In this document: positions 51,201-62,958 of the stretch, piece by piece
Layout: every line of letters begins with the position of its first letter
Position numbering within the stretch: the first letter of the stretch is position 1
From: Rotaria sp. Silwood1
Taxonomy: Eukaryota > Rotifera > Eurotatoria > Philodinida > Philodinidae
Assembly: GCA_905250075.1 (NCBI GenBank)
Contig: CAJNOP010000363.1
Span: 62,001-126,000 of the forward strand
Reading direction: 5' to 3'
Length of the DNA: 64,000 bases
The notes under the pieces: model-generated
What the model saw: the letters and a program-made list of their open reading frames with translations, nothing else
What the model was told of the DNA's origin: nothing
The model's database searches: none
Translations under genes and position numbers: made by a program

Positions 51201-51517
51201 GCATAATTTATCAATTGCTTTAATCATCCAATCGTCTTTCTTTATTCTCTAAGAAAGGAGGAAAGGAAAAAGTTGAGGGGTTAATGATGACGTAGTAGAA
51301 TGAATAAGAAAAAAAGAATTGCTCCATCGATCATTTGATTTTTCGTCAGAATACAGGTCGTTCTTTGTAGGTTGCCATATTTTCTAGGCCCTTTTTTTTC
51401 CATGTTCTAATTCTTTTTTTTACGACTCATTCTTAATCTTTGATTAAATCAAATCGGCACAAGAAACAAAACACAAGTTTTTTTTTTGAGAAAGATTAAT
51501 ATCATTTGTTTTTTTGT
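48226..51517. other. Intergenic, no gene seen
   Basis: About 3.3 kb. It includes the BBS7 promoter side and the upstream region of the cystatin gene. A stretch at 50050-50130 (CCCATCGGGCCCAAAT, AATCCGACGGACC) may be an old transposon fragment. Open frames at 49879-50145 and 50506-50691 have no recognisable pattern. Confidence 0.5.
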
Positions 51518-51519
51518 AG
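51518..51519 (+). promoter_or_regulatory. Splice acceptor 11 bases before the cystatin start codon
   Basis: TTTGTTTTTTTGTAG followed by ATTTCGAAGAT and the ATG at 51531. A strong pyrimidine tract with an 11-base leader, like the roadblock gene. Confidence 0.5.
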
Positions 51520-51530
51520 ATTTCGAAGAT

Positions 51531-52056
51531 ATGTCATCTAGCAATGGCGCTTCACATTCAACTCAAAGGTAGGTTAATTTTTCTAAATTCATACTCATCT
51601 TATTATATTCATAATTCATTATAGAGAAGTCAAATGTGGTGGTATTGCTGGTCTTAGACCAGTTAATACAGAAGATTTAAAAATTTGGGACATGGTAAGA
51701 ACGATTGTATAATTCAAATTGATAAAAAAAAATACATTATATATGTAGTATAAACAACATTTGGAAAAGAAAATACGAAATCAATTTCATGTACCAACTA
51801 GTCATACACTCAAACCAGTTCAAGTTGCAACACAAATTGTAGCTGGACAAAATTACTTTTTCAAGGTATTTGAATTTTTTTTCTCTTGTTTTTATATATC
51901 ATGAATTAAATTTAGGTTGAATTACCTGAAAAAAAATACGCAACAGCTCGTGTTTATCATGTTCCATGGCAACAAGATACCCATGGTAAAGAAGAACAAG
52001 TAGCTGTACATGCTAAACTACTTGATAGTCCCAATCAAGATGTTGGTCATTTTTAA
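51531..52056 (+). CDS. Stefin-type cystatin (cysteine protease inhibitor)
   Basis: Cytosolic inhibitor of papain-like cathepsins. Four exons: 51531-51568, 51625-51694, 51749-51865 and 51916-52056, joining in frame to 121 residues (stefins are about 98). No signal peptide, as expected for stefins. Family marks are the N-terminal glycine region (CGGIAGLRPV), the first inhibitory hairpin read as QIVAGQNYFFKV (QxVxG, here Q-I-V-A-G) and the second-loop region RVYHVPWQQ. The C-terminus ends in DVGHF, like the YF-type stefin ending. The N-terminus is about 15 residues longer than usual. Confidence 0.9.
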
Positions 52057-52280
52057 ATTAACATATTTTTTGTTTTTGGCTTATCGTTATGTATTTGATT
52101 GTTAACTATTCGATACTTTATTCGCTGAAAAATATTTAGGTAGATTATACACAATTAGAAAAGAAAAAAAAACAATATTTGTAGTCAAAAATTCTATATC
52201 TTGATTATATATATATACAATATCTACTATCACAGTTTTATATTATTCTTTAACGTGTGAGTTATATAAAATTATTAATC

Positions 52281-52286
52281 AATAAA
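52281..52286 (+). promoter_or_regulatory. Polyadenylation signal AATAAA of the cystatin gene
   Basis: Canonical hexamer about 225 bases after the stop. Its use is unproven. Confidence 0.4.
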
Positions 52287-54484
52287 AATCTTGAAAAAAA
52301 ATAATCCAGTTGTATAACTGATGAAAATATATAAAAAAGAAAAAGAAAAAGTAATCGAATCGCTCTATTGACTGGTAGTTTGTTGATTAAAAGTTATATT
52401 TTACATTTTACAAAGTTATTTAACACTCACTGATTTTTCTTTTACTATATTTTCTCTTTAATATAGAAAGATTTTAAGTATATTAATAACAGTAATATGG
52501 AATGAAACTAAATTATAATAGATATATATAACTCAAACGGATCATACAAGACAAGGAGTTTAAGTTTATGTAACAATATGCGATTAACTTTTCCGAGAAA
52601 TTAAAAAAAAATTATTCCTGCAATTGTCAATAATTCTTATACATACTTCAAAACTTTCGCTGTTTAAACCGTTGAAGACGAGATTACTTTTAAGAAACCG
52701 AAGCAAATTTTCGAAACTCTAAGGCGATATACTTATTCACATCAATATCAATAAATGCATAGAAGTATTTTGGAGTATAACTATCTTGAGGGTATCGATG
52801 AATGTAGCCCTTCCCTTCAGTCGTACTTAAACTCTAACAATACGGATGACAGTGTAACAGATTGATGGTCTGCGTTTTGCTATCACGCCTCATAACAGCG
52901 TTACAAGAAGTAGGAGCAAATTTATTAAGAATTGATTACAAACTAGATGCATATATACGTCTGCCGTTCTCAAGAGGTTAGCGATTCAATCGAATGAACT
53001 CACATAGTTAAGGGCGAATAACATGAAACTAAAAAATCAATATCATATAAGAAGGTGCAGTGTTGACTTTAACACTGAAATACTAACGATGAGTCATCGA
53101 CAAAGAGTTCACTGGAGCACTGATTACACTAGAATCAGTTTTCACTGAAGTACTCTCAACTACATTCACTGCTATATTGAGACACCGATTCTATCAAAAT
53201 ATCACTTTTTTGTCCAGCAGTGTCTTTCAATGCTTCAGTGGATACTAATGTCGATTGTGGGCGTGCACTAACTATACTGAGTCAATGATATCGGTACCCA
53301 CTAAACTAAAACTGAGCATCCCTACTATCACAATAACTTAAGAAATAAACAAAATTGTGTTTTATTCTTCTTCTTCTTGTTTTGTATGTCTTGTTTCTTT
53401 AGTCTTATTGCAACTAATAGTTATAAATCAGATTTAAAGTTAATATCAATATAATATACATACAAATATTTAATTTAGGTTCAGTTTTGAAGACATTGAA
53501 TTTTCACATTGAATGCATTTATTGAGAAACTTTGAAGGTTAATATGCTTGATTAGTAATGGATGAAATGTTATATTTTGTCACCAATTTAGCCATTTCAT
53601 TAACTATGCATGGCAAGAGAAAACTTTTTACCATCGACATTGAGTATTATTAAATTGAGCGATGTAGTCATTGTCTGAATCAAATTATATACAGAGATAA
53701 TTGAATTGCATAAAATTATCGAGGAGAAATGACCTCGATCATTCTCATTGAACAAAAATCCTATTCGATCATTTTTTCCAAATTTTGTTAGATTAAGTAG
53801 TGGAAAAATAGTCTTATTGGAGATGTCATTATTTTGTAAAAATAATTCCTATGAAATTTCTTTTAAGATATTTCAAAAAAAAAACACTTTGTTCTTGTGG
53901 AATGTTCTATTGGTATTGACTTGCGAAATTATTCCTATCATGATTATATATAAAGATATTTGTTCCGTTTCTGTTTTTACGAATGTTATGGGATTGTAAT
54001 TATAGATACTATTGATAATGTTTTATAAGAGTTCTCTAATATTTTTTTAGAAATAATTTTCATACAATACCAGTTGTTCAAATGATAGTTGCTGATGTTT
54101 TTGATAGAAAAGGAAGGCATACGATTTTTTTTTCATAGAATCTTATATCTTAGAGAGGATATAAGTGTATCGTGCATGTATAATAGTAATTGTAATGTTT
54201 CATTCCCAAAGGATAAACATAGAATAAACAAATACATTATATGTAATTCTACTATCAATTAATGGCTTCAATTACTCAATAACGATGTGTAAACTTGACC
54301 TGACATATTTATTTATGTATTTATTTGTTTGCCTCTCTGTTTTTCTTTCGCACTCTTTGTCTCTTACTCTTTTGCATACACAAGATGAAATGACAAAAAG
54401 AAAAAAAAGAAAACGGACGGAATATCGAACACAAACAATTTTTTGAATTTTTGTAGTTTTTTTTTTTTTGTTTTTGTGTTTCTT
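52287..54484. other. Intergenic, no gene seen
   Basis: About 2.2 kb. Positions 53050-53330 are locally rich in CACTGA / TCAGTG-like motifs (AACACTGAAATAC, GTTCACTGGAGCACTG, TTTTCACTGAAGTACTC), suggesting a decayed repeat unit. No termini were found. The 83-codon frame at 53748-53999 has no support. Confidence 0.5.
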
Positions 54485-57400
54485 TTAAACAGTAGTCACA
54501 GCTTGTTCCATCATATTAATACCAATTAAACGTTGACTATTTTCATCATCATCATCATCTAAATATGTTTGAGTTGATTTTTTTCTCAATGATAGATTAT
54601 CTTGTTGTTGTTGTTGTCGTCGAATAGGTTTTTGTCGTTGTTGTTCTATCTTTAGTTCGTTTGGCATTTCTATTTCTTGTTCTCGTCGTTTCATTTTAAT
54701 TAGTAAAAAAATGAGTATAGTAGCAACACATAATAGTATAATACAAAGAATAAAAATAGTTATAATTATAATAAGATTTTGATGTAAAAATGATAACGAA
54801 GATGATACTGATGATAATGGTGGTAATGAAAATCTGGAACGTGTTGGAATCATAAGAAAACAATTCGATGAAAGTTCATCATCATTTGATAATGGTTGAC
54901 AATGAACTTGACCATCACATAGTAGTGATCGATGAATACAAAATGAATTTTTTATTGTACTATTAGAATGTTTTTTACAGTCAAAATATTCATTAGATAA
55001 TAAACACTGATTATCAGTTATATTCGATTTAACTTGTACAACTGTCCATAATAATTGAAAACCACGTAATGGTTCTTTTGTTTGTCGATTTAATGATATA
55101 AATTGTATTGTAAACCAATGTGAATCAGTTAGAAAATAATATTTTTTTTCTTCTTGTCCACAAAATTCATCAATACGTTTTTCACTATAAATTCTTAAAA
55201 CAGATGATTGACATCCTTGTGGTGGATCTTTTGTTTTTGAACCTTCCATTTCAAGCATATTTAATTCTAAATTAAATTGAAATCCATGTTTTGTTACATA
55301 TGACCATTCACAGATAATATTTTCTGGATAACCATTACTTGATAAATTACCTGATGGTTCCTCTGTTTCATTAATATAAATCATTGAATCAAATGGACTT
55401 CGACAAGATGATGAAAATAATATATTTGATTTATTTAAAAAAAGATAACGTCCATCAAATCCTAAACCAGCTTCGGAATCATCATTTGAACGAAAATGTA
55501 CACGTAATTGTCGTGTTGAACGAATAGTTAAATAAGGGGATGGAAAATTTCGATAACCACAATAAATAAAGGGATGTAAATAAAATTTTGATGATGAATA
55601 AAGACTATATGTATATGTTAAATTATCTGATGGACATTCAATATAATTATCATCAACAATATTAAAATAATCATACCATATAAGTAAACGTGAATCTTCA
55701 TTTAAAGGATAAAAATTAAATGTACAATTGGAATTTGAAAAATAATCATTTTCAGATGAACGCGGTGGTTCGAATTTGCCTAAAAATAGAAGCAATCATT
55801 CTATTAACTCATAATCTTCTAAAAAAAATATAATTCGAAAACTACATATTCTTAATTAATGTTTACTAGAAAGCTTTATAAGAAAAAAAAAAAAAGATGA
55901 GATCTTACCAGAAACTGCACGTGATTCATAATAAGAAAGATTACAAATAGTGGGGTTTAATGCATCATATTCATCGGCAGTTACTTGATGATAACTTTTA
56001 ACAAATTTATATCTTGCTTGAAATTTTCCACCACTGATTAATGATGGTAAAACATTATTTGCTAAACGATCATTTGGAATAAGAGATATTTTAAGTAAAG
56101 CATTTTTTGAAACAAAACGTCCTTCAGGTTTAAAATGACCACAAAATGAAAGATTTGCTTTGAAATCAAGATCTTGTCGATAATAATTACTAAATATTAA
56201 AGATTTTTCTGTTATCATTGACATTGAACTACTTGATGTATATGATGGACGTGTACGTAAATGATAATCATATATTCTACTTGCATTATAAATAACTAAT
56301 GATGCTAATTGACAATCAATATCAAATTGATCAAATTCAATTTCAACATTTTCTAATGTATAACGATCATCAAGACCTAATAAATATGTTGTACATGATG
56401 TTTGTGGTTTATATGGATATGGCCAATTTGGTGATTGAAGTTTACCTTAAAAATAAATAATTCTAAATTAATATATTTAAATTAAAAATAAATTCTTTTC
56501 TTATACCATATCCTTGACCAAATGATTTTATAGTTTGATCACATTCTGTACCAAATAAATATTGATTTGATTTATTTTTTGTTATAAAATCAAGTTTACT
56601 TAATGATGATAAAAATTCATATTCAGCAAAAAAACCTTTTCTCCATGATGGTCGTCCTACATCATTTATTTGTATTTGTTCATCATCAGTTAAATCAGCA
56701 TAATGTGTTGAAATAAAATAAAGTAATAAATGATAACTTGTCGAATAAACATCAAGTGGTAATGTATATGTACCACATAAATCTGTAATATGATATTGAT
56801 CTCTTTCTTCAGGTGAATATTGATAATCAAGATTATGGATATGACGAAAACCAGATAAAAATCGACGAAGTTCTGGTGGATCTAATGTTTTATCATATAT
56901 TTTTATTAAATCAATAGCACAATGTTGAGTATTAGGAGTTTTAAAAAGTACGAAATCACGAAAACGAATGTGAATACGTTCACCAGGTAAACCAATAAAT
57001 GAATAATTACAAAATTGCCACTAAAAATAAAGATGTTTTTAACTACATATATATATATATATATTGATATTGATCTACTTACAGGTAAATAAGTTCCTGG
57101 ATATGTTGATGTAAATAATTCACCACGTTTTGAAATTGATGAATTAAATATATAATCACATGGTTCACGTATAAGATTATTTCGATAAGGTTGTGCTGAT
57201 ATAAAACGAAATGAACCATTAAAACCACGTTCTGTTTGTGTATCTTCAGTAAAAAATCCAAGTAAAAGTAAATTTGTAAATGATACAAGTAATGGTGGTT
57301 TATTTCGACCACAATAACGATGCAGTAATTGATCATTAAGAACATTTTGAATAATATCAAAATTAGTTACATTAATAAAAACATCTAAATAATCATGTGT

Positions 57401-57791
57401 ACATTGTGGTGCAACACCACGAATTTGAAAAAAATCTATTTCAATTTGAACACGATAATCAGATGAAGCTATAAATTGATAAAATAATATTGTATCTTGT
57501 GGATAATAGTTTGGAAAATTAGGACCTTTAAAAATAGATTGAATAGAAAAAAAACAATAACAATTAAATTAATCTAATTAAGAATAATTACATACTGGAA
57601 AAAACACCACCATCTGGTCCATAATGAGACATATCAAAAGTTAAATATTGTGTTTCAATGGTCATTGATGATATAGGTAATGAATCATCTTGACCACGAA
57701 CTTGCCATTTGAGAAGCATTAAACAGATAAAGATAACGATAGACGAAGAGTCCATGATGACAATCACAAGTAGAAGAGAGCTTGACGACAT
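54485..57791 (-). CDS. Five-CUB, one-LDLa type I membrane protein (LEV-10-like)
   Basis: The extracellular part reads as five consecutive CUB domains, then one LDL-receptor class A module (CLLSNEYFDCKKHS..LLCDGQVHC), a transmembrane helix (LIIIITIFILCIILLCVATI) and a 90-residue tail with poly-Gln and DDDDD runs. CUB starts include SPNFPNYYPQDT, STYPGTYLP/WQFCNYSF, KLQSPNWPYPY, SGKFEPPRSSENDYF and SGNLSSNGYPENIICEW, each followed by a Cys pair. This is the architecture of nematode LEV-10, which clusters acetylcholine receptors at synapses; NETO and SOL proteins are relatives. The start is uncertain: ATG at 57791 or 57755 gives a good signal peptide (IVIFICLMLLKWQVRG), while an earlier in-frame ATG (57881) would bury it. 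At least six exons; introns are short. The function is inferred from architecture only. Confidence 0.82.
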
Positions 57792-57881
57792 GCTCGTCGT
57801 CTTCGTCGAACGAAAACCATTCAATATGTCATGATGAAATTGATGGTAGTTCGTGTCTTTGCCATTGACAGACACACACAC

Positions 57882-60131
57882 ACAAATTCCTGAGATCTAC
57901 AAGGCCATATACAATAGGAACGAACAGAAAAAACGACAGCGGACTGATTAGTTAGAATGACAATACACAGAGAATAGAACTAGTAGGATGAAACGAGAAA
58001 AGATGCCGGTGGTAGAGCATTGAGGAAGATCATCATCATCGCAGTTGTGGTTGCGGTAGCAAGAACTGTCTTTTCCTTCCTTTCTATTCTCTTTTTTTTC
58101 CAAGATTCCTCGTGCTTGTATGTGTGGGTGTGTTTGTATGTATGTTTCTATCTTACTACAAAAGGCGGAGGCAGCTTGTGTGATTTACTCTGTTCCGCAC
58201 AAAACATAAAGCAGAAGAGAAGGAGAGATGGTGAGAGAGAAGAAAAGAGAAAGAACGAGACGACAGAGAGAGAGAGAGAGAAGAGAGAAGCTCAAGATCA
58301 AATCAAGTCGTCGTTGTCACTCGCCACTATGCACTTCTTTGATTACATAAACGCATGCGATAAAACGAGACCCCGGAAGTGTGGGCAAACTGTCCGGATG
58401 GAAAACAATTATATAACTGGCCAAGTGTAGAAAGACAAGACTCTTTTCATAATGTTCGACTGTTGAAATGCGATGCAACAGATGGTATCCTCTGTTTCTC
58501 TTTCCCATTTCTCTTTTTTTTTTGTTCTCGTTTATACTGAACAGAAATAATACAAATACGTCTTTATCTAAGATAGTTCTTAACATCAAAAATATTCCTA
58601 TCAACTCTTCTTTGATTAGAGATGGTAAGGCTAATCAAATCAAACTATAACATCTAGTATCATCACTCACAGAACACTTGTCTCATTATTATCTTATACA
58701 TATATATATATAAGATATCACTTAAACGAACAACACAAAGAAAAAGCCTATAGGATAGTAGGAGGTAACAACATGATGGTGAAACCAAAAAGATCAAACA
58801 TCTTGACCGAACTAGTGAGAAAGACAAACATGGGAGAGTACACCGCCTTGTTTGAATTAGCACCATATTCAATTAGAAACGACAATATCGAGGCCAATGG
58901 TAGTTGTTGTCAATTGTTTAGACGATCGTCTGTATTCTAATGAGTAAAAAATGAGGCTGCTCAGTTGTATACATGTTGATGATGCTAATCACTTCATACA
59001 TAAGCAAAAAAGTTTGTCGTGTTCGTTACGCAAGACCAATACTCTCCGTCATCATTATTCTTTCTCACGAACATGCACATACACATATATACAATGGGAA
59101 TAGTGACCGCCGCTTCTCACTTTCTGTCTCATGTCAATCTCGATTAGCACATACAATCGTTCAATAAAATGAATGTATATATACATACATACATACACCG
59201 TCTATAATATTACAGTTAGGTCAGCGTCACTTGATACGTTGTCATCACCTACATGTTGAACAACGAGAGAAAAACGAATAAAAAAAAAAAAGAGGTAGAA
59301 GTCAACATATAAAAACTAATGATCCACTTGACGTTTCTTTTTTTATTCAAAATATTGCATCAAGATGTGACCGATCGAAGTAGCATCTTATTTGAATTTA
59401 TAACAAATGATACACCCACATATATACACAAGAGATAGAATAGAGATTTAAAGATGATTTCAAATACGACTGCTATTCAAATCAACTTCCTTTTTTTGCA
59501 AATAAGAACATTTAAATGAAGCAAAAAAATTTGAAACCATAGATTTTTTTTTCTATTCTCATTGAAATCTGTGATTCTTTGTCAGTTACATAAGAGAGCA
59601 ATTTTTTTTTTTTGTTTCGAATAAACTTTAAAATAAACACTGATTTTGTACGATCTATTGTTTCTTTTTATATATTTACATAATTTACTATAAAAAGTAT
59701 TCATTTTCTTTAGCTGATATTTGATTCTTGTCTTCGATCGTAATCAAGATTACACCTTGCCTCAACTGAAAGATGTATTTATAATAAGTACAAAAAGAAA
59801 TATTCTCGATAAGCTTCTCAATAGAGACACCAAGAAGAAAAAGTAGCTTCGTTCTTTAGACATTTGTTGTTTATTGTTTTTACTGTATTAGTAGCATAAA
59901 GCTAATATGTGTATCGTCAGGCGCCAATCTTGTTCTCTTGAGTATTGGTCGACATGTCAATCAATGTTTTTCCTTCTGTCATCTCTCAATCTTCCACTTC
60001 ATACGAAATATATTCTGAATATATGAATGTATGTTATGCGGTAATCAACTTTAATAATATCGAGCATAGTTGAAGCTCGTTATAACAAAAACAAACAAAC
60101 AAAAAAAAAGAAACACAAAAGAACAAAAACA
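57882..60131. other. Intergenic, simple repeats only
   Basis: About 2.2 kb including the upstream region of the CUB gene. It holds a GA run (58265-58291) and an ACAT run (about 59180-59196). Open frames at 58020-58872 lie on both strands and encode Arg/Glu- or Phe-rich low-complexity peptides, so they are not called. Confidence 0.55.
58265..58291. repeat. (GA)n microsatellite
   Basis: Run of AG/GA dinucleotides with one interruption, within a purine-rich stretch. Confidence 0.9.
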
Positions 60132-62279
60132 TCACATTGAAGAAATCACCGTGTTGTTGATGTTGTTGTTATTATTATGATTATGATTATTTGTAGAATT
60201 TGTTTCTATTAATGTTGATACTGATGCAGCTGCTAAAATTATTTCAATGGCACCTTTTGTTTTCATTAATTCTAATTGAAATTGTAATTCATCATGAATA
60301 GTTCGTTGTAATTTTTCCATTGCTTTATTATTTTTATCTGAAGGTGGTGATGATGAAAAATCATATAAATATGATATAATATGTGCTACTTCAATTAATA
60401 CAGGCATATATGTTGTATGAGCAATATGTTTTTGTAAATAACGAAGAATTTTTAATAATGATAAATCATCTCGACCTGCTAATGCTTGTTTAAGCATTTG
60501 ACGACGTGATAGTTCTTTAAATAAAGCTAAAACAATATCTGGTTGTCGACGTTTAAGTGCTGATGTAAATGCAGCATCTAAAGCAGCTGATGCACGAAAT
60601 TTTCGTAAATAATTATCATATGGTGTTAGACGAGGACGTCTATTAGCAGTTGCAATTGGATCCATTGATGTTGGAGTAACAATACCTAAAACAAAGAAAT
60701 TTTATCAAAAAAAAAAAAAAAAAAACTTTAAAAAAACTAAATAAATTTATTTGTTTACCAGATGGAAAAAAACGTCGTCTTGATTTTGTTTTTCTTGAAC
60801 CAGATGAAGCTGTAGATTTTGTATCATTTGTTGATTCATCATCAATTTGTACAAGTGAATTATTTGATGTTATCATATCATTATTATTATCGATTTTAAT
60901 CGAATCATAACCATTTGTTATTGTTATAGCTGATGATGAACTTGATATTTGTTGTGAACCATCTCGTCGTTTTACTGACCATAAACCACCAGGCATACCG
61001 ACACATAATGCTCGATCATTAGGTCCAATCATTCCTAATGATAAAACAGCATCAGGATATGTTATTGTATGAACAACACGAAATGTTGATGCATCATAAA
61101 TTTTAACATGACGATCAAGACCACCTGATAATATATAATTTTGTTCACAAGTAAATCCTGTGCATAATATTGATTTATGATGATTTGATAATGATGCTAA
61201 AAGACGACCACCACCTAATAAATCCCAAACTTTTAAATAAAGACCACCAGCAGTTATAGCAAGTGTTTCATTAGCATACATTAATACCTATAGGACAAAA
61301 AAAAAATTAAATATAGAATAATCAAATATAAACTTTTACAAATATATTAATTATGTAAAGATAAAACTTAATTATTTTAAAATAAATCTATATATTAAAA
61401 TAGAATATAAATATATCTTGAATGTTTATCTATCGTATGTGTGTTTATTTCAGAAATGGTAAGGTCATATTTGTCATTTTACTTATGACAACAAATCTAT
61501 TCAAATTTGAAAACAATGTTTTATATTAATTGCTTTACTCTTACCGATTCAATTTGATCACCATGATCAAAATTCATTAAAATATTATCATTATTAGACA
61601 TTCGTCTATCGATTAATTTCATTGTTCGATCATAACTTCCACTTAAGAATAAATGAGGATTTGTTGTTGAACCTGGTGTTAATGCTCGAACATAATCCGT
61701 ATGAACATGATCAAATTTTGATAATTGTTTTTCTGTTGCTAAATCGAATACACGTACCGTTCGATCATCACTACCTGTAAATATATATGTTTTATCACGT
61801 GAAAAATAGGTACAATGAACTGGTGATCCTTGATGTTCTTTAAAATGACGCAATTGAGTACGTGTTTCAAAATCAAATACACGTACAATACCATCTTTTG
61901 AGCCAGCACAAACTAAACGACCATCTAATTAAAACAAAAAAACAATAGAATAATTCAATTATTTTAAGTGAAACAAAACATATAAATTATCGTATATTAA
62001 ACCTGAACGAAATGTTCCACAATATGCAGTGTCTTTAAATGAATAAAACGAACGAACTAATGATAATGTATCAGGTGAATATATTTGTACACGTGTTGAA
62101 TCTGTAATTGAAATCCATTGTTGACGTGTTGGAGCTATATCAATAGTTGTAACTGGACCATATTCACGAAGTGTTGTTGGATGTGCACTTGATAATGGTC
62201 TCCAATAAATATCATCATCAGTTAAAGCTTGTCCATCATCAATAGGACGTTCAATATGTAATTGTTTAAAGTCAGTCAT
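60132..62279 (-). CDS. UTP15: U3 snoRNA-associated protein 15 homologue (UTP15)
   Basis: Nucleolar WD40 protein of the t-UTP/UTP-A subcomplex of the SSU processome, needed for pre-18S rRNA processing. Four exons, about 62279-62008, 61926-61546, 61288-60759 and 60687-60132. The N-terminus leads into WD repeats: DGRLVCAGSKDGIVRVFDF, YIFTGSDDRTVRVFDL, LFLSGSYDRTMKLIDRR, LAITAGGLYLKVWDLLGGG and YILSGGLDRHVKIYDAST. A Ser/Asn-rich insert precedes KSRRRFFPSG. The C-terminal UTP15 domain is RPRLTPYDNYLRKFRASAALDAA, with the diagnostic ALAGRDDLSLLKILRYL, ending in an Asn/His-rich tail. The third intron is about 256 bp. Secure by both the propeller and the C-terminal domain. Confidence 0.95.
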
Positions 62280-62576
62280 CTTAATAATATTAATGAAAAA
62301 AAATATATAATCCAATAAACAAAGAAAAACATATAATCAATTTCGAAACAAAAAATAATAATCAATCAGAAATATCAAAATATCATTGGACAGAAATTTA
62401 CACCGATAAAAATAAATCGATGATAGTGACATCCAATTCAACCAAATACCATTAGTTCGAATAAATGATGAAAAATAAGACAAAAATAAAATTTGTACCA
62501 TTAGTTAGATATTATTGTTGATTATATAAATAAAATAATTTAATTAAGATATTATATTTACGACTCTTGTTTTTAG

Positions 62577-62684
62577 ATGACGATCCGCCATGATGATACT
62601 GGCAACTGCAGATGTTTTGCAATTCATATGATCCGAGTGGCTGAATTAGCCAATAATTCTAGTCATCCAGACCTTAGAATATAA
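62577..62684 (+). other. Short open frame behind a splice acceptor
   Basis: GTTTTTAG is followed immediately by an ATG and 35 codons (MTIRHDDTGNCRC..SHPDLRI, stop TAA). It lies 300 bp upstream of UTP15 on the opposite strand. I recognise no family. It may be a tiny gene, the start of a lost gene, or chance. Confidence 0.22.
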
Positions 62685-62797
62685 CGAATATTATCAAATA
62701 TTTGATCATAATTATAATAACCCTGTCGACAAACAATTTTAAAGAGGTTTGTTTGTATAGATATATTGAGTTTACATAAGTTTTTTTTTTTTGTTTA

Positions 62798-62958
62798 ATG
62801 AGTAATCAATTTACTGTTGCACATGTATTTTAGTTGTAGTAGATAAACATCTTTTATTTGATGTTCCTATTGATGTTAAATCTATTGTTGCAAGACCTAT
62901 AACAGCTCATAGTTCTATGAACTTGTTCTCACCAAAAAAAGAAAAAACATTGAAATAA
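62798..62958 (+). pseudogene. Possible broken gene fragment, C-terminal piece
   Basis: An ATG at 62798 opens MSNQFTVAH. The natural continuation lies in another frame, from about 62824: ILVVVDKHLLFDVPIDVK, then SIVARPITAHSSMNLF and a Lys-rich end at the stop 62956-62958. The composition is protein-like and unlike the Lys/Asn/Phe noise around it. A one-step frame change, or a missed splice, would join the two. No family recognised. Confidence 0.28.

Noticed and set aside
58020-58872. Frames of 60-136 codons upstream of the CUB gene
   Set aside because: Driven by GA-rich and T-rich low-complexity DNA; open on both strands.
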